Assembly: GCA_013407085.1 (NCBI GenBank)
Contig: JACCGJ010000310.1
Location: 1-64,000, forward strand
Direction: 5' to 3'
DNA length: 64,000 bases
Source: Atriophallophorus winterbourni
Taxonomy: Eukaryota > Platyhelminthes > Trematoda > Plagiorchiida > Microphallidae
Position numbers and translations under genes: made by a program. Below are positions 49,211 through 62,010 of the stretch, piece after piece. The notes under the pieces are model-generated. The model was not told where the DNA came from. It worked only from the letters and a program-made list of their open reading frames with translations, and searched no databases. Within the stretch, counting starts at the first letter, position 1, and every line of letters starts with the position of its first letter.

Positions 49211-50156
49211 AATATACTTACAAGTTGACGATATTTTGTAAGGTTCTATTTACATGTATGTTGCTTGGTTGGCCTTGAATTACGACGACATTTTTGATCA
49301 GATAACGAACAGTTATTAATGCTGCTAGCGATTTACAAAGGGTTCGTTTGTCAGTTCGATCATCCGCCACAACTGAAGGCGATAATTGGTAATTGGTTTC
49401 GAAGGAACAGCATTGATTGCGTGTTAAAGTTAGTTAACATCAAGAGATTTATTACTCACGAGTAACATTAACAAATGAAATATGCAGATCACACTACGAT
49501 CGTCAAGCAATGAGCGTGATGACTAGCGAATAAATAGAAATAATCTAGTACGCCGAAATTTGTCTAAGACAAATAATGTTAACATCAAAGCTTGAATACT
49601 CAAGGTGAAGATCGATTCAGATCAAATGGATTGAATCTTTATTTACTCGTCTTGATTTCATTTTTACAGGTACTTTGATTAAGGGATGCCAAAACAAAAC
49701 ATGGTAACTATTCGTGTATGATTAATCAGGCGTTGAAAGAGCATTCAGATTGTTTTTGTGAGAAAATAAATTAACTCACAGACAAAGAAATAATTCAAAG
49801 AACATTATTTATAGTAATCACATCCGAAAAAAAAAACAAATATGGGGTCATACAAATGCTCTGTACATAATACAACACAATACAACTATAAACATTTTTA
49901 ATGTTTAGAAAAATGAAAAGAGCGTATTATATTAATATGGTAATATTTATGACAGTCATTTGTACATCGAAGTGCAGTTACACCTTTGTTTTCAAACAAA
50001 TATTTGTAACGAAAATACAAGCCCATAAATGAAACGAAATGAAAACGATTATTGGTTGATTTAATTATATTTGAGAAGTGTACATTCGAGCTCTATACCT
50101 CAAATTAATTGGTACCAATGTTCAGAACCACCGGTAACTAAACTTCGATCCATTTA
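49211..50156. other. Intergenic, no recognised feature
   Basis: AT-rich; no gene or repeat copy recognised. Confidence 0.5.
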
Positions 50157-51950
50157 AGAATCAATAATCAAGATTTTATGGTGAAAAAAGCAATCGTTTT
50201 ACATGTACCATTGGGTGACACCTATAAAAATGCAGAGGATGCTCCACAAATTCTCTTGAGGTGTTTGATTAGTGTGGGTTCACGTTAAGTGATTATACAG
50301 GGTCGGTAGAAGACTGCGCTTTTATATAAGCAGCCAGTTTCTATTTTAAAGCACGAATCTCAGGAGCGTTTACAATATCGTGTGATAGTGAATTCCACAG
50401 AAAGCAAATACGCACAGAGAAGACATGACATCTACAATCGAGTCTTGATTGCGGTATAGCGAGACAACTTGAATGACTCCGTGTTTTCTTCTTGAGAACT
50501 AACGTTTATAAAATCACGAAGAGGGGGATTTTCCATCCGCAGAATTTTATATGTTAAGATCATGTCGCTCCTTAGTCTTCTTTGTGTAAAATTGGTCAAT
50601 CCCAGCATGGGCAATTGCTCTTGGTATGGGATCTGCTGCATAACATCAAATAGCTTCGTCGCCCGGTGGGAAATTTTACCCAGAAATTCAATAGTTTTAC
50701 TCAGACACGGTGCCCAAACGGGGATCATGTATTCTATCGTCGGATAGATTTAAGTATTTAAACTACGGGGGGAGTTTTAGGAGAGAACCGCCCTATTATT
50801 CTCTTTAGCACTCCCAAGATACCGATTGCCCTGTTGAATACTTTCTGACAATGACTATTCGGTTTCAGGTTATTCGTAATCCAGATACCGATATCCTTCT
50901 CAGCGCTGGTCCAATTTAAGTTTTCACGACCAAGATTATATGTATGCTCGTATTACTGACCAAGTTATAACATTTTACATTTACGTATGTTGAAAGGCAT
51001 CTGATTTAGTTGAGACCAGTTATACAGGGCATCAAAATCCTCTTGCAGCATCAAACAATCTTCCATCGATCAGATTATCTTCCATATTTTATGTGATCAC
51101 CAAAATAAACCATCTTAAATTGTTCTACTTGCGAAATATCATTTATTTATAACAAGAAAAGGATAGGGCCGAGCACTGAACTGCGGACTCGCACATGCCG
51201 ATCGGTCAGATAATCTGTTATCCACAATAATAATTTTCCTGTTATTCCATATAATACTAGCTTTTGTAGAAGCACACTGTAGCTGACCTCATCGAATACC
51301 TTTGAGACATCAATATAACAAGCATAAACGGTGTATCCTAGGCCAAGAGTCGTTGTCCAATCGTCCAGAGTGATGACTAAATTTGAGAGACAAGATCTGT
51401 TTCGGCGAAACCCATGTTGAGCTGCTGATAATAGTCCTTCAGTTTCAAGGTGGCCCACGATACATTCAGTTAGGATGCGCTCCTTAATTTTCGAGATGCA
51501 GGGGTGCAGCGTAACAGGCCCTTAATTTGCTACGTCGAAACGACGGCCACCCTTGTAGATTGGTGTTATCATACCAGCTTTCCATGCTGACGGTACCTAA
51601 CCGTCGCGAAGACTTCTGATGAAAACCTTTGCTAGACTGTATGAAAGATGTCTATAACATGCACGCAGAATAGCGGGTTTATTGTTGTCTCCACCCGAAG
51701 ATTTTCTCGTATTTAGCCGTCGTAAGTATCGTTCAACAACGACTTGGTCAATTATTGGTTCAGTTAGAGGTTCTAATGATTTTGATTAACCATGATGCAA
51801 TATTTGCTGTTTCGGGCAGGAAACTTAGAAGTTGAAGCTCGCAAGAGCATCTGCCGTCTCTTGAACTGTAGTAGTTATTCCTTATTCTATCATGAGCGAA
51901 AAAAGCTGGTTTCACTTTTGTTATTCCATTCATAATTTTGTACATATTTT
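50157..51950 (-). mobile_element. CR1-like reverse transcriptase copy, minus strand
   Basis: Minus-strand reading: AWKAGMITPIYKGGRRFDVA (about 51580-51530), LLSAAQHGFRRNRSCLSNL (51440-51385), ACYIDVSKVFDEVSYSVLL (51320-51265) and LWITDYLTDRHVRVRSSVLG (51230-51165). The GVPQG segment has been deleted, so VRVRS joins directly to SVLGPILFLL. The C-terminal part has VWAPCLSKTIEFLGKISHRA (50720-50660) and RRLRSDMILTYKILRM. The 3' terminus, read on the minus strand, ends in AATCTTGATTATTGATTC at 50157-50174, a diverged version of the CTTGAATC end. Confidence 0.88.
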
Positions 51951-53039
51951 GGATTACATTTCATTTTTTCCACCATGCGTACCGTTGTTTGTTCTGTTGA
52001 ACGAGGGTGTCACACTGTTTCGTATTCGGCAAAATTGATACTAAGTTGACAAAGTATCAAGATCCCAATGAATAGCTCAGGCTCGTCTTTTCAGTGGAAT
52101 TCATTTTCTGTTTCTACTTTGAACAATAAATCAAAAAGTGCGGACATCTTTGCTGAAAATAAATTAATATTTTTATTGAATTTGCATCTAAAGGTGGCTC
52201 AACAATGAGTTGTCATGTGTATTCGATTCACCGAAATGAAGTTGAACCTCGTTTAGTTAACAGAGTGCTTCTCTGAATCTCATTGAAACCTGTTATTTGA
52301 AAGAGTCATCGAGCGTTGAAATTTGTGTTATCTAAGCGATTTTTCAAGAATATGTTGTTTATTTTTGTAAATACTCATCCGCGCAAAGCCTATCGAACTA
52401 TTCACAAAGTTGATAACGACGATCCATAATGGAAGCACTGGACTCTTTTTTTGCTCTTAATTTTGTTCATTAGCAGTGCATATCCTTTAGCTTCCAACCC
52501 GATATCTCCAAAGTAAGGAAGACTGTTCACTTTATTTCGCTTATCAAGATAATCTTCTGCATCTGAAATCATCAAAAAATGCCTACACGTTCATAAAATC
52601 GTTAGGCTAGACGCCGTATGGCTTCAGATTCGTTGTGTGTCTGGTTTTCTGGATGCAGCAAAATGCATCGCAATTTGTTTTTCATCAAGGTTGATATCTT
52701 TAGTCTAAGATTAATTGAAAACTCTCTTCAACCCATATGACTTAAAATCAAGTTTTTGTATTATACTCCTGTTTCGCAATGCATTATAGATATATTAAAT
52801 TAGATTAGGGAGATTGGCTATGATCTACGACTTTTTAAACTAAAAAATATATAATCGTGATGCAAGGATTCGAGAATTTTTTGCTTATCAGTAGTTTTAA
52901 AACATTTCTGATGTATTCTATTATGAAACTCCAGCATGAATGCTTGAGCTGTGTACATCTGAACAAGAGAATACATAGACGCTGTGATAAGTGTAAACGG
53001 CTTAAGTGTCATTTGTGATTCATACGAAGCAGGAGTTGA
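51951..53039. other. Intergenic, no recognised feature
   Basis: AT-rich. One 64-codon minus-strand frame (52818-53012) is not recognisable. Confidence 0.45.
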
Positions 53040-54480
53040 GGTGAACGTAAACTAACTTTCTACATGTCAGAATTTCAAAAGAAATGATTGTTTTACTCCT
53101 GATGTTGCACAACCGACGACAGTGAATGAGAAAGCTATGGTGCTAGCTGAAAAGCTCCGTAAAATGTATTGCCAATCTCTTTGCAGAAGCATTCAACCAG
53201 TTATTTATTAGATATTTGAAGTTCAGTCTCTTATGAAAGAGGGGTGCGAGAGCATTATTGAAAAGCATGGTCTGGTAAACTTGACCATTATTATGCACAG
53301 AAGATTTGAAAAGGCTTCTAAATGGATGGGTAACTGAATAGTGAAGTTATCGCTTTTAGGTGTGACCTAATGTGGCTATCTTAAGAAACGATCGCGTCTT
53401 TCCAAACTTCTCTGCTTCTTAGATAAATTATGTATGACGCTGAATAAAAGTCATTGTGTAGATATTTACTGCTGCTACTTCCAAAACGACTTAAAATTAA
53501 TTAATCAAAATCTCTAAGTGTTGAAGCTTGTGCTTATACAAAAATCTCAATGTTTCATTGCAAATTAATCAGTTAAATTTGGAACAGGTAGTTTCAGCTT
53601 TGTATTTGTACTAACTTGTTTCGCTCAGCAAGCAGTAGCATAAAATGTTTCGGCTCGAAATGAAAACCGTTTTGTAGAACGCCGGAGGTCAAATCAGAAT
53701 ACTGCTTAGAAGTCTATCTTATTTTATTTCAAACAAGACAATTATTCACCAAGAAGTGACAATATTTTGCTATTCAATAAATTAGAGCTCTAGATAAAAC
53801 GTATAATCTTATTATGGTTGTTCTTATTCAAACGCAGGCGTCTGAGAAATGACAAGCTAGAAATCACTTTAAATCAGTTGAGTGGTCATTGTGCTACAGC
53901 AACAGAGCCGATATAGAGAAAGTATTTTTTTCTGAAAATAATTATGTTTGTGTGTGATGGATTCCTAGAAATTTACAAAGCTTTATTCCATCCACACTTA
54001 GAATGATGTTCTACTCTTCAACAGGATTTTGTCGACCTGATATTCTCGCAAGCTGCATGATTGACGGTCAGCGAGAAAAACCGCTTTCTAATCGCCATAT
54101 ATCATTAGAACTTTTCATCATTAGAAGCCGTTACTTGAAAGATGATTTGATTGAGACGCTCAAGATAAAACATGGTTGACGTGGCAAAAAAATAAATAAC
54201 TTCTTAGGCTGAAGTCTCTAAGTGGGCTTCAGCAGACAATCACATAATCTTGCCAAACTGAAGGCTTGACTCTGGGAAATAATTTATCAGCGTTGGGGTG
54301 CAACGGAGTTGAAACAGAATTCCGAACGAGGCTATAACGTGCAGTTTTGTCGCAACATTTAAACAGTCAGGACTTTAACTGAGCTCCTGAATTTTCCCTC
54401 TGATTTTTATTCAATAACAGGAAGACAATTTCTGTTAAATTTTCCATTCAAGACGAATGGATTTCTCTATTCTTCTGTTT
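53040..54480 (+). mobile_element. Highly decayed ORF2 remnant related to the 58985-63400 element
   Basis: Scattered blocks in plus-strand frames: PTTVNEKAMVLAEKLRKMYC (about 53110-53170, the stretch before the RT), FLEIYKALFHPHLE (about 53963-54005), ISLELFIIRSRYLKDDLIET then LKI (about 54097-54165), and a VQRS.NRIPNEA tail (about 54305-54335). The last three align with YKAIVRPHLEYC, LSLDLFSLKRRRLRGDLIET and VVNHCNCMPEEVV of the minus-strand copy. The central palm motifs could not be read. Confidence 0.55.
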
Positions 54481-55723
54481 TTTAAACAAAAGAAACGATG
54501 CGAGTAAAAATTAAAAAGGTTAACTTTTGTTCGGTTATGTCTTGTTTCTTGCACTATTTTTTAATACCTGACATCCAAACGGGATAATAAGAGAAACCTC
54601 AGCATTTTTTGACCATCGGTTACAAGGAGTTGTGCACCCTAAATAAAATCTTGGCGTCGCAATCGCTGAAAATATCGAACGGTGAATATGGAAAATCTTT
54701 GGCACTGGTTAGTGCTTTTGTAGCATTCCATCGAAAATAATTATGAAGGCGAGATTTGCTCGTTGTTACTTACATTACTGTGCTAACTGAAATAAAATAA
54801 TGATGTATATTATTCAACCTAAAGTGCAAGTTCTGTCAAAATGAGATGAAAGGAGAACATCTATGATAAAATAATCGTAATACAGTATCGATAAGATACG
54901 TTGCATTAATCATTAGTTGGTGGCAGTAAACAGCCTAATGCATAATTTTTTGAACATTCAAAGTAAACACGTGGAAGAAAACATAGGATCTTCCAATGGA
55001 AAACCTAGGAAAGCTTCGCCGCTAAATAATCTTACAAATTAAGTTTAAAGCTTAATGTTTATTTACAAAATTCATTGCGTTGTTTTTATTCATAATTTAG
55101 ACATACTGATCTGGAACAATACTGTATTCTTTTTATTAGAAGTTCGGTTTTGTAATTTTTACAAGTATTTTCAAAATATTATACATCTCCAATGATGAAA
55201 TTAATTTCAAATCCAGGAAAGGTGTCAAGGATGTTGTCATAGAGATTTGTGGTAATGTTTGATAAAAAACATTCATGTCAATAGTTCAGATAGGTTCAGT
55301 AAGTATAAAACTCTAAGTGGATAATAATTTAATTAGGCATCAGAATTTTTTTTCTGTGTGATGCTGCTCAAGAGCGCTCATCACTGCTAAATTAGTTTCA
55401 ATTGCCTTTGGATATCCTCAGTTTATGCGACTTGCGATAATGCGTCGATAATTATCCAGACCGTATGTCGGGTATACAGGTTCAAATAGCTGAGCCTTAA
55501 AAAAGGATAGGGTTTCTCGACAACAAGTAGATTGATTTCAGACAAGAATGTCTTGAACTTGAATGATATAAACTATTCAAAATTCACCTTCGCTCATAGA
55601 AGAGAGTGTATTGATTGTTTTCCTTCCAGTATCATTCCATTTTATACATAAACCTTTCGGCTTTGTGAAGTTTTTCTTATTTTGCCTTGTTTGCTTTATT
55701 TGAAATCCTGATTCAAAAGACGG
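54481..55723. other. Intergenic, no recognised feature
   Basis: AT-rich; nothing recognisable. Confidence 0.5.
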
Positions 55724-57085
55724 ATGTCGACCGGCTCAATCGGAGTCGTCGATCAAATACACCCATTAACTCGATCCCCACTCTGTTTAACATTTATTAA
55801 ACTTATCTGTTGGAATACGTATCATCCAAAACTTTTATGGAGATCAAACAATAAATCTTTGTATACAAATGCACAATGCTTGACAAATAATTTATCCGAG
55901 CTAATCGAGCTTCGCGAAGAAGATTCAATAATTCTGATAGCAGTAACGGAAACCTGGTTTAATCACGAATTACCTAAGAAGGAGATTTCCATTCCAAACA
56001 TGCTTCTTTTTCATCGTGATCGTGTAAACCGTGAAGGAGGAGGTATTACTATTTACTATGATCAACACCTCACGTAAAAAGAAATCAAAGACAACGATTT
56101 GATACTTGAAGACAAACTGTGGTGTTCACATGAATTAATAAACGGTGAAAACTGAGTTTTTGGCGTAATTTGCCGACCACAGTCAGCAGATGCAGCATAG
56201 AATGCTAGATATCAAAATAATGTCCTGTTCATAGGTGGCTTTAATCTCCCGAATTCACTAAAAGCGAGATTCCACCGGTGAATTATTTTGATCATCTATT
56301 CTATTAAATGTTCAACGAAATTACTTTGTTTACATACATATCAAGGAGCACTCGCTTGAGAGGAACAAGCATACCGACAATACTCGGTCATGTTCTGAAT
56401 AGCTAGGAAATTGTCATCGAGGATATTTGCTATGAAGCACCACTTAAAAAGTGTGATCATGTAGTCATTGTTTTCGATTATATATTTGAAGCGTAAAGAT
56501 CTTTTGACGCTCAGAAATGGATAAGAAAAATCGATACGGTGCAGTATTCACTTCAACGACTCGATGTACAGTGAACACCGGGTGCAGATGAAATACACTC
56601 AATGCTTTAAAAGGTATTAGTGGGTATCATACACAAGCCATTGGCGATAATCTTTAGTTTATCTTCGAGATATGGTAGGTGACCACAAGATTGGAAGTAC
56701 CGCATTGTCAAACTAGAAAAAGAAGTAGAAGAAGAAATTGACTTTATTCGTACACACGAATTTTCAGCTGTTACAATAATTTCACCACAAATTTAAAAAA
56801 TGATAAACATACGATCCAGTTTACTAGCAAACGTTTTTGGGTCAAACGTTTCACTGCAAGTCCCGGTATTACGTACTTCGTTCTAAAGTGCACGTCCAAA
56901 TTTCACCTCAGTTGATCCGAAAATATTTGATGCATTTTACCCTTGGAGAAATTAATTGTATGCATGGCCGATTTGAAGGCCCTGCAGTGAAACCAGTGAT
57001 CCGACTAACTACTGACTGGTTACACTCACTTCCGTAGTTGGCAAGAATCTGTAACGACTTTTAAAAAAAAAACATTCACTGTTTA
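55724..57085 (+). mobile_element. CR1-like endonuclease with RT start and a probable RT tail
   Basis: An endonuclease reading SLYTNAQCLTNNLSELIEL (about 55855-55910), LIAVTETWFNHELPKKEI, HRDRVNREGGGITIYYD and, after a stop, LWCSHELINGEN then GGFNLPN (about 56240). It is closest to the endonuclease at 954-1535. PGADEIHSML and LAIIFSLSSRYGR..QDWKY (about 56580-56700) mark the RT start. Then the palm is missing, and 56840-57080 gives a stretch ending DWLHSLP and, in another frame, SVTTFKKK, which looks like an RT C-terminal tail followed by an A10 run. An internally deleted copy is the likeliest explanation. Confidence 0.65.
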
Positions 57086-58460
57086 CAACCAGTGAGCGAA
57101 CATCTTCTCAGCATGGTTTCACGCAAAGACGATCATGCGCATCCAATCTCATCACTGCTCGTGCGCAATGGTGTGCTGCTTCCGTTGATTTTATTAAGGC
57201 TTTGACCGTGTCCCATTAAAACGTCTATTGCTCAAGCTCCATGCTCTTATTGTAAAGGGACGTGTTCTAAATTGGATTGAAAACTTGGTTGCTGACCGTT
57301 ATACTCAGGTCGAGGTTAACGGTGTTGAGTTGCCGACAACACGTCTGAATTCCCGGGTTCCGTTGGGATTATTTCCCAGCCCGTTATTTTCGAAGTGTAT
57401 GCCAATGACCTCCTCTACTCAATTACTCTGGATTGTCTACTTCTCGTCTATGATCTGATAATTTGGGGAACAGTAAGCTCTTGTGATGAGCCAACAGGTT
57501 TCCAGAACGAATTGGACAAATTGCTTCATTGGTCTGCAAAAATGCAGCTTCCTGAAAAACCACAGAAATGCACAATAATGCATTTGGGGCCAAGCACGCC
57601 TGAAGTTGCGTGCTTCATCGATGATCATCAACTGAAATAGGTTGATAATAAAATGACCTGATACAATCGTGATACGGTGGCTTAAATCCAAGGAGGATAC
57701 GAATAGAAAAGCTGCTGCCTCAAATAGCGCATGGTGGGCTATATGTCATTTGCTCTGGGCTAACACTTCACAAATGTTTCGCATTTTTCAGTTCACATAC
57801 TTGAGACTAGGATGTCAGCAACCTATCCACAAAATATGAAACAACGCGGCCAGCTGGTAAAATTGCGAAGGCGGGCGACGAAAAGAGTACATGGATTAAA
57901 ATCAATTCCTTATATGGAGAGAGGTGAACGCTTCAACCTTAGGTCGTTCGGTATTTTGCGTGTGCGCTACGACTAGCTGATAACTCGTCGCATATACCTG
58001 GTAGACTATGGTGAATAGCTGTGTGAGTTTTTCCGTCTCGTGTGCTGAAAAACAGTGCCGTGTTCTGATGCTCCACTAGCAAAGAACACTAGGCCTAACA
58101 CAAGGAATAACGCTGTCAACAAGAATTGTTAACTTGAGGAACCCGCGTTCCGAAGAGGTTATTGCGTCAAGATCTGAAAAACAGTTCAAGAAACTAGTGG
58201 ATAATTTACTGTCTGGAATCACTGGGAAGCTGCATAACACTGGAGAACATTTCTTGAACTGAGGTTCTCCTGGATAATGTTGCTAAAAGAAAAGAATGCG
58301 GCTTACAAAGTTTTGACCCCCTGTCGTCTATCAATAATAAGAAGTCATGTGCAACTTCAGCTTGAAATTGAAATTCCTAAGTGTTCATCCAGAATGCTGG
58401 TACGTGAGCACTCTTCCAGTAACCGTGTGGTCAACCACTGGAATAAGCTCCCTAAATAAA
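57086..58460 (+). mobile_element. CR1-like RT core and tail, dead
   Basis: Plus-strand RT in several frames: KRLLLKLHAL (about 57215), GRVLNWIENLVADRYTQVEV (about 57257-57315), the degraded GVPQG box RVPLGLF, YANDLLYSI (about 57400), then GFQNELDKLLHWSAKMQL (about 57500). The catalytic FADD box is replaced by LVYDLIIW (about 57440-57470). Further on, KLRRRATKRVHGLKSIPYME (about 57860-57920) and SSSNRVVNHWNKLPK (58412-58457) close the C-terminus. Frameshifts near 57390 and many stops occur. The tail resembles that of the element at 58985-63400. Confidence 0.8.
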
Positions 58461-59143
58461 TTATAAAAAATCACAAAAACACAAAAATTGTTTTACTTCA
58501 CTTCTCATATCTCTCTAGGCCAACCTGAGAGAAACTTACCGGACGTGCTGTATATGACTGTGCTGCGTTTTGCCTCGATTAGGCTGGTGATTCGACACAT
58601 CACATATTGTTCACGCATATTATTTTTTGTTTGCTAAATCGATTACCTTTCACAGTGCTGGTGTAGAGAACACCTACATTGTTTTCAGATATATGGAAAT
58701 TAGGTGTGAAACGTACGAACTGTATACTCATATCGAAGTTCCGGATGGTCAACCGCAAACCATCGAAAGAAATCTGGGCACGTGATTGGATTTAAGCCAC
58801 CTTCAGCCATGTGAAACTTGAAACAGGCACCCAGTTTGAATTTTGTTTACACGCTGCTCAAATTTTCAAATTTCTTGTCCTTGCCTCTAATCTAGCTAAA
58901 ACAAAATGGTTTCGAAATATATAGAGTGCAACGTGTGCCCGCGTTAGACACATCCTAAATTCACTGGACTGTCGTCAGCTTAGTTCAGTTAAGTTCAGTT
59001 TGCACAGGACGATATGTGGCAGAGTCGCCAATCGAGCGTCCGGAATACTTCCGATGGTAAGCCAAAAAAGCGTCCACCACTTCGAACTGTAGGTTCAATA
59101 TTCTTCTGGTATGACTTTGGCTGGAATGCAACAGAAAAACTCC

Positions 59144-59162
59144 CCTCACCCAATAGGTGAGG
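59144..59162 (-). other. 3'UTR hairpin of the CR1 element
   Basis: CCTCACC and GGTGAGG form a perfect 7-bp stem with a 5-base loop. After one mismatch three more pairs (CTC/GAG) extend it. It lies about 50 bases after the ORF2 stop. LINE reverse transcriptases often recognise 3' stem-loops; that role is inferred here. Confidence 0.6.
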
Positions 59163-59209
59163 AGAGACATTAGTGCGTTCCAACGACAAATTGAAGAACA
59201 ACTATAACA

Positions 59210-61978
59210 TTAGGCATAAAAATTAGGAAACACAGAGCGCCAGATCGAGTATAGTCTATATTTGTAGCACGTTACTGAAGTAGAACAAACTACCTCTTCG
59301 GGCATACAGTTACAATGATTCACTACCCTTTCGCTAAAGAAGTGCTTACGTGCATTAGACCTGACATGTTGCTTTGCCAGTTTCAGTGAATGGCCTCGAG
59401 TACCTACCACTGGCGCAAGAGCATACATATCAGCCGGATCAATAGAACTAAAGCCTCTAACGATTTTAAAGGTCTCGATCAGATCCCCACGTAGTCGCCT
59501 TCTTTTTAGCGAGAAGAGATCTAGACTCAACAGTCGTTGTTCATACGACTTCCCAGATTGCCCTTTAATCATACGAGTAGCTAGGCGCTGAACACCTTCA
59601 AGCGTGGCAATGTCCTTTTCCAAGTAAGGAGACCAAGCTTGAACGCAATACTCGAGATGAGGTCTCACTATCGCTTTATACAATGGGATGAAAACCTCCG
59701 GGGACCTGCAGGATAAAACTGATCGGAGGCGAAAGAGCTGGTTCCTAGCGCGTTGTGCAGCAGCTGCACATTGATCAGCCCATTTAAAGTCCGCTGAAAC
59801 CGCAATACCTAAGTCCCGGACTTTTGATACCCCAGTTATCTCCAGTATGTTATCAGGTCCAGCAACCTGCAGCTTCGTTGCAGCTTTGGACAGAAGATAG
59901 CTTTTGGAGAAGTTGACTGGTAGATCCCACGTGGAAGACCACTTGATGACCTTTTCTATATCCTCGATCCTGTTCGTTCATAAACTTGACATCGTCTGCA
60001 AAAATATAGCAGGGACACTTAAGCGAGGCTGCCAAATCATCGATGAAGATAAGAAAGAGTAGTGGGCCTAGTACTGAACCCTGCGGGACTCCACTAACAA
60101 CTCCTGCTTTCGCGGAATACATATTGCCTATGCGAACGCGAAAATACCGATTGCTCAAGAAGTTTGTGATCCAGTTCTTTAGAGGGCCATCGATACCTAT
60201 TTGTCCAATCTTCATTGCAAGCAACCTGTGGTTTACCGAGTCAAAGGCTTTACAGAAGTCCAAGTAGAGAACTTCGACCTGGTGGCCTTTATCTAGCCTC
60301 CTAGTGACCTCATTTAGAAAACATAATAGGTTCGTTAGGCAAGACTTCCCTTTTAGAAAACCATGCTGAGCAGAGTTTAGTAACGAACCAGAGACAAGGT
60401 GGCGACAGATCCTGTCCCTAATAAGTCTCTCTAGGGTTTTGCAAAGGATACTAGTAAGGCTTACAGGTCTGTAGTTGCAAACTGAAGATCGACTGCCACC
60501 TTTATGTATAGGAATCACATCAGCCTGCTTCCAAGCACTCGGAATATACCCATACCTTAAGGATGCGTTAAAGAGGCGACCCACCGATGTGCTAATACAG
60601 GCGCCAGGTTCTTAATAACTTGAGGGTGAATACCATCCGGGCCCGCAGATTTATGTGGATTAGTTGCTTCAAGCGCAAGCCTAACCTCATTATCAGTGAA
60701 AATTATTTCATCGAGGGTAGGAACGCTATCTGACCTTATGTCCACTGGCATATTCGGGAGATCAGTTTGGCGATCAGGCCTCTGAACAGCTCGAAAATGT
60801 TCGAGAAAAGCCGAAGCCTTTTCAGAATCTGAATCTAGTTGAGATCCATTGTCCAGTTGAAGGTTGCCTATGCAATCGCGAGTTTTGCCTTTGGATTGTG
60901 CATAGCTATAGAAACGCTTTGGGCACTGTCTTATATTACATGCCAGTCGTGCCTCAAATTCACGTTTTGCCTTACGTTGGCTTCCCACAGCCTTATTTCT
61001 AAGTAGTTTATACCTTGTCCAGGCCCATTGTGTCTGAGAAGCTTTGTAAGTTTTCCAGGCACGGTCCCGGATTTTAATACCACGGCGCATCGATGGTGTC
61101 CACCACTGTGGCTTGTTGCGTCTTTTGACGTGCACCAACGGAGCAAATCTGTCTTGCAGTGTGGACAGACAATGGTGAATAAGCTGCCAGTTTGCTGCCA
61201 TATCATCACCAGAAGATTGTGACAAGATCTGATCTGCTTCCTCTGAGACAACACTCCAGTCTACCCTATTGAAGTTGCGCTTTAGTTTCGGAGGCGGTTT
61301 GTCATACCTGAGAAGTAGCTGGAAGCTAATCATGATGTGATCACTTTTCCCTAGTGGGGAAAGATATTGCACCTGTCGAACCATTTGCTCATTCGAAGAT
61401 ATAACAAGATCCAGGACCGAAGTTTCACAGCCATGCCGGAACCTTGTAGGCTCAGTTACATGTTGGCTCATAGCATGTCTGTGGGTCCATTCTATGAAGT
61501 CCTCAGACATCTTATCAGCTTGGCAGCTCTGGTTAGGCCAAGATATGTGTGGTAGATTAAAATCACCCACCATAAGAACCTGAGACCCAAGCGCACGTAG
61601 TGAACTCAAATTCTCAAGCAAGTTATACATATCCTGTACTCCTGAATGGGGACTCAAATAAACGCACGCTATTACCGTAGATTGCTTATAGGAGTGAATG
61701 AGACAGGAGCTAAGTTGCACATTGCGCGTGCCAAGCCTAACGTTTAACTCTGAGGTACGGAGGCCTAACCTGAGAAGAATAGCAACACCGCCACCTTGTA
61801 ATGCACCCGGTCTATCACACCTGATCACGGAATAGCTGTTACCAACTATATCAGGAATGTCATCAGATGCAGAGAGCCAGGTTTCTGTCAGTGCAATTAC
61901 ATGCGGTCTCAACTCATGTGCAAGGATGGAGAGTTCAGACCATTTGTTTCGGATGCTACATGCATTCCCGAGTAGCAC
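59210..61978 (-). pseudogene. CR1-like ORF2: endonuclease, reverse transcriptase and C-terminal tail
   Basis: The endonuclease (from 61978) shows GNACSIRNKWSELSILAHEL, ALTETWL, LQGGGVAILL, VYLSPH, MVGDFNLPHISWP, TSVLDLVIS and GKSDHIMISF. A linker with WWTPSMRRGIKIRDRAWK follows, then RT motifs KSAGPDGIHPQVI, WKQADVIPIHKGGSRSSVCN, YRPVSLTSILCK, AQHGFLKGKSC, YLDFCKAFDSVNHRLL, SGVPQGSVLGPLLF and FADDVKF (FADD codons 59991-60002). The tail has YKAIVRPHLEYCVQAWSPYL, LRGDLIETFKIVRG and TRGHSLKL. One-base frameshifts near 60570 and 59968 break an otherwise open frame of about 920 codons. All catalytic positions visible are conserved, so inactivation looks recent. Confidence 0.93.
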
Positions 61979-62010
61979 TGTGGCGGCAGTGTCACGTAAT
62001 CTATTCCCAA

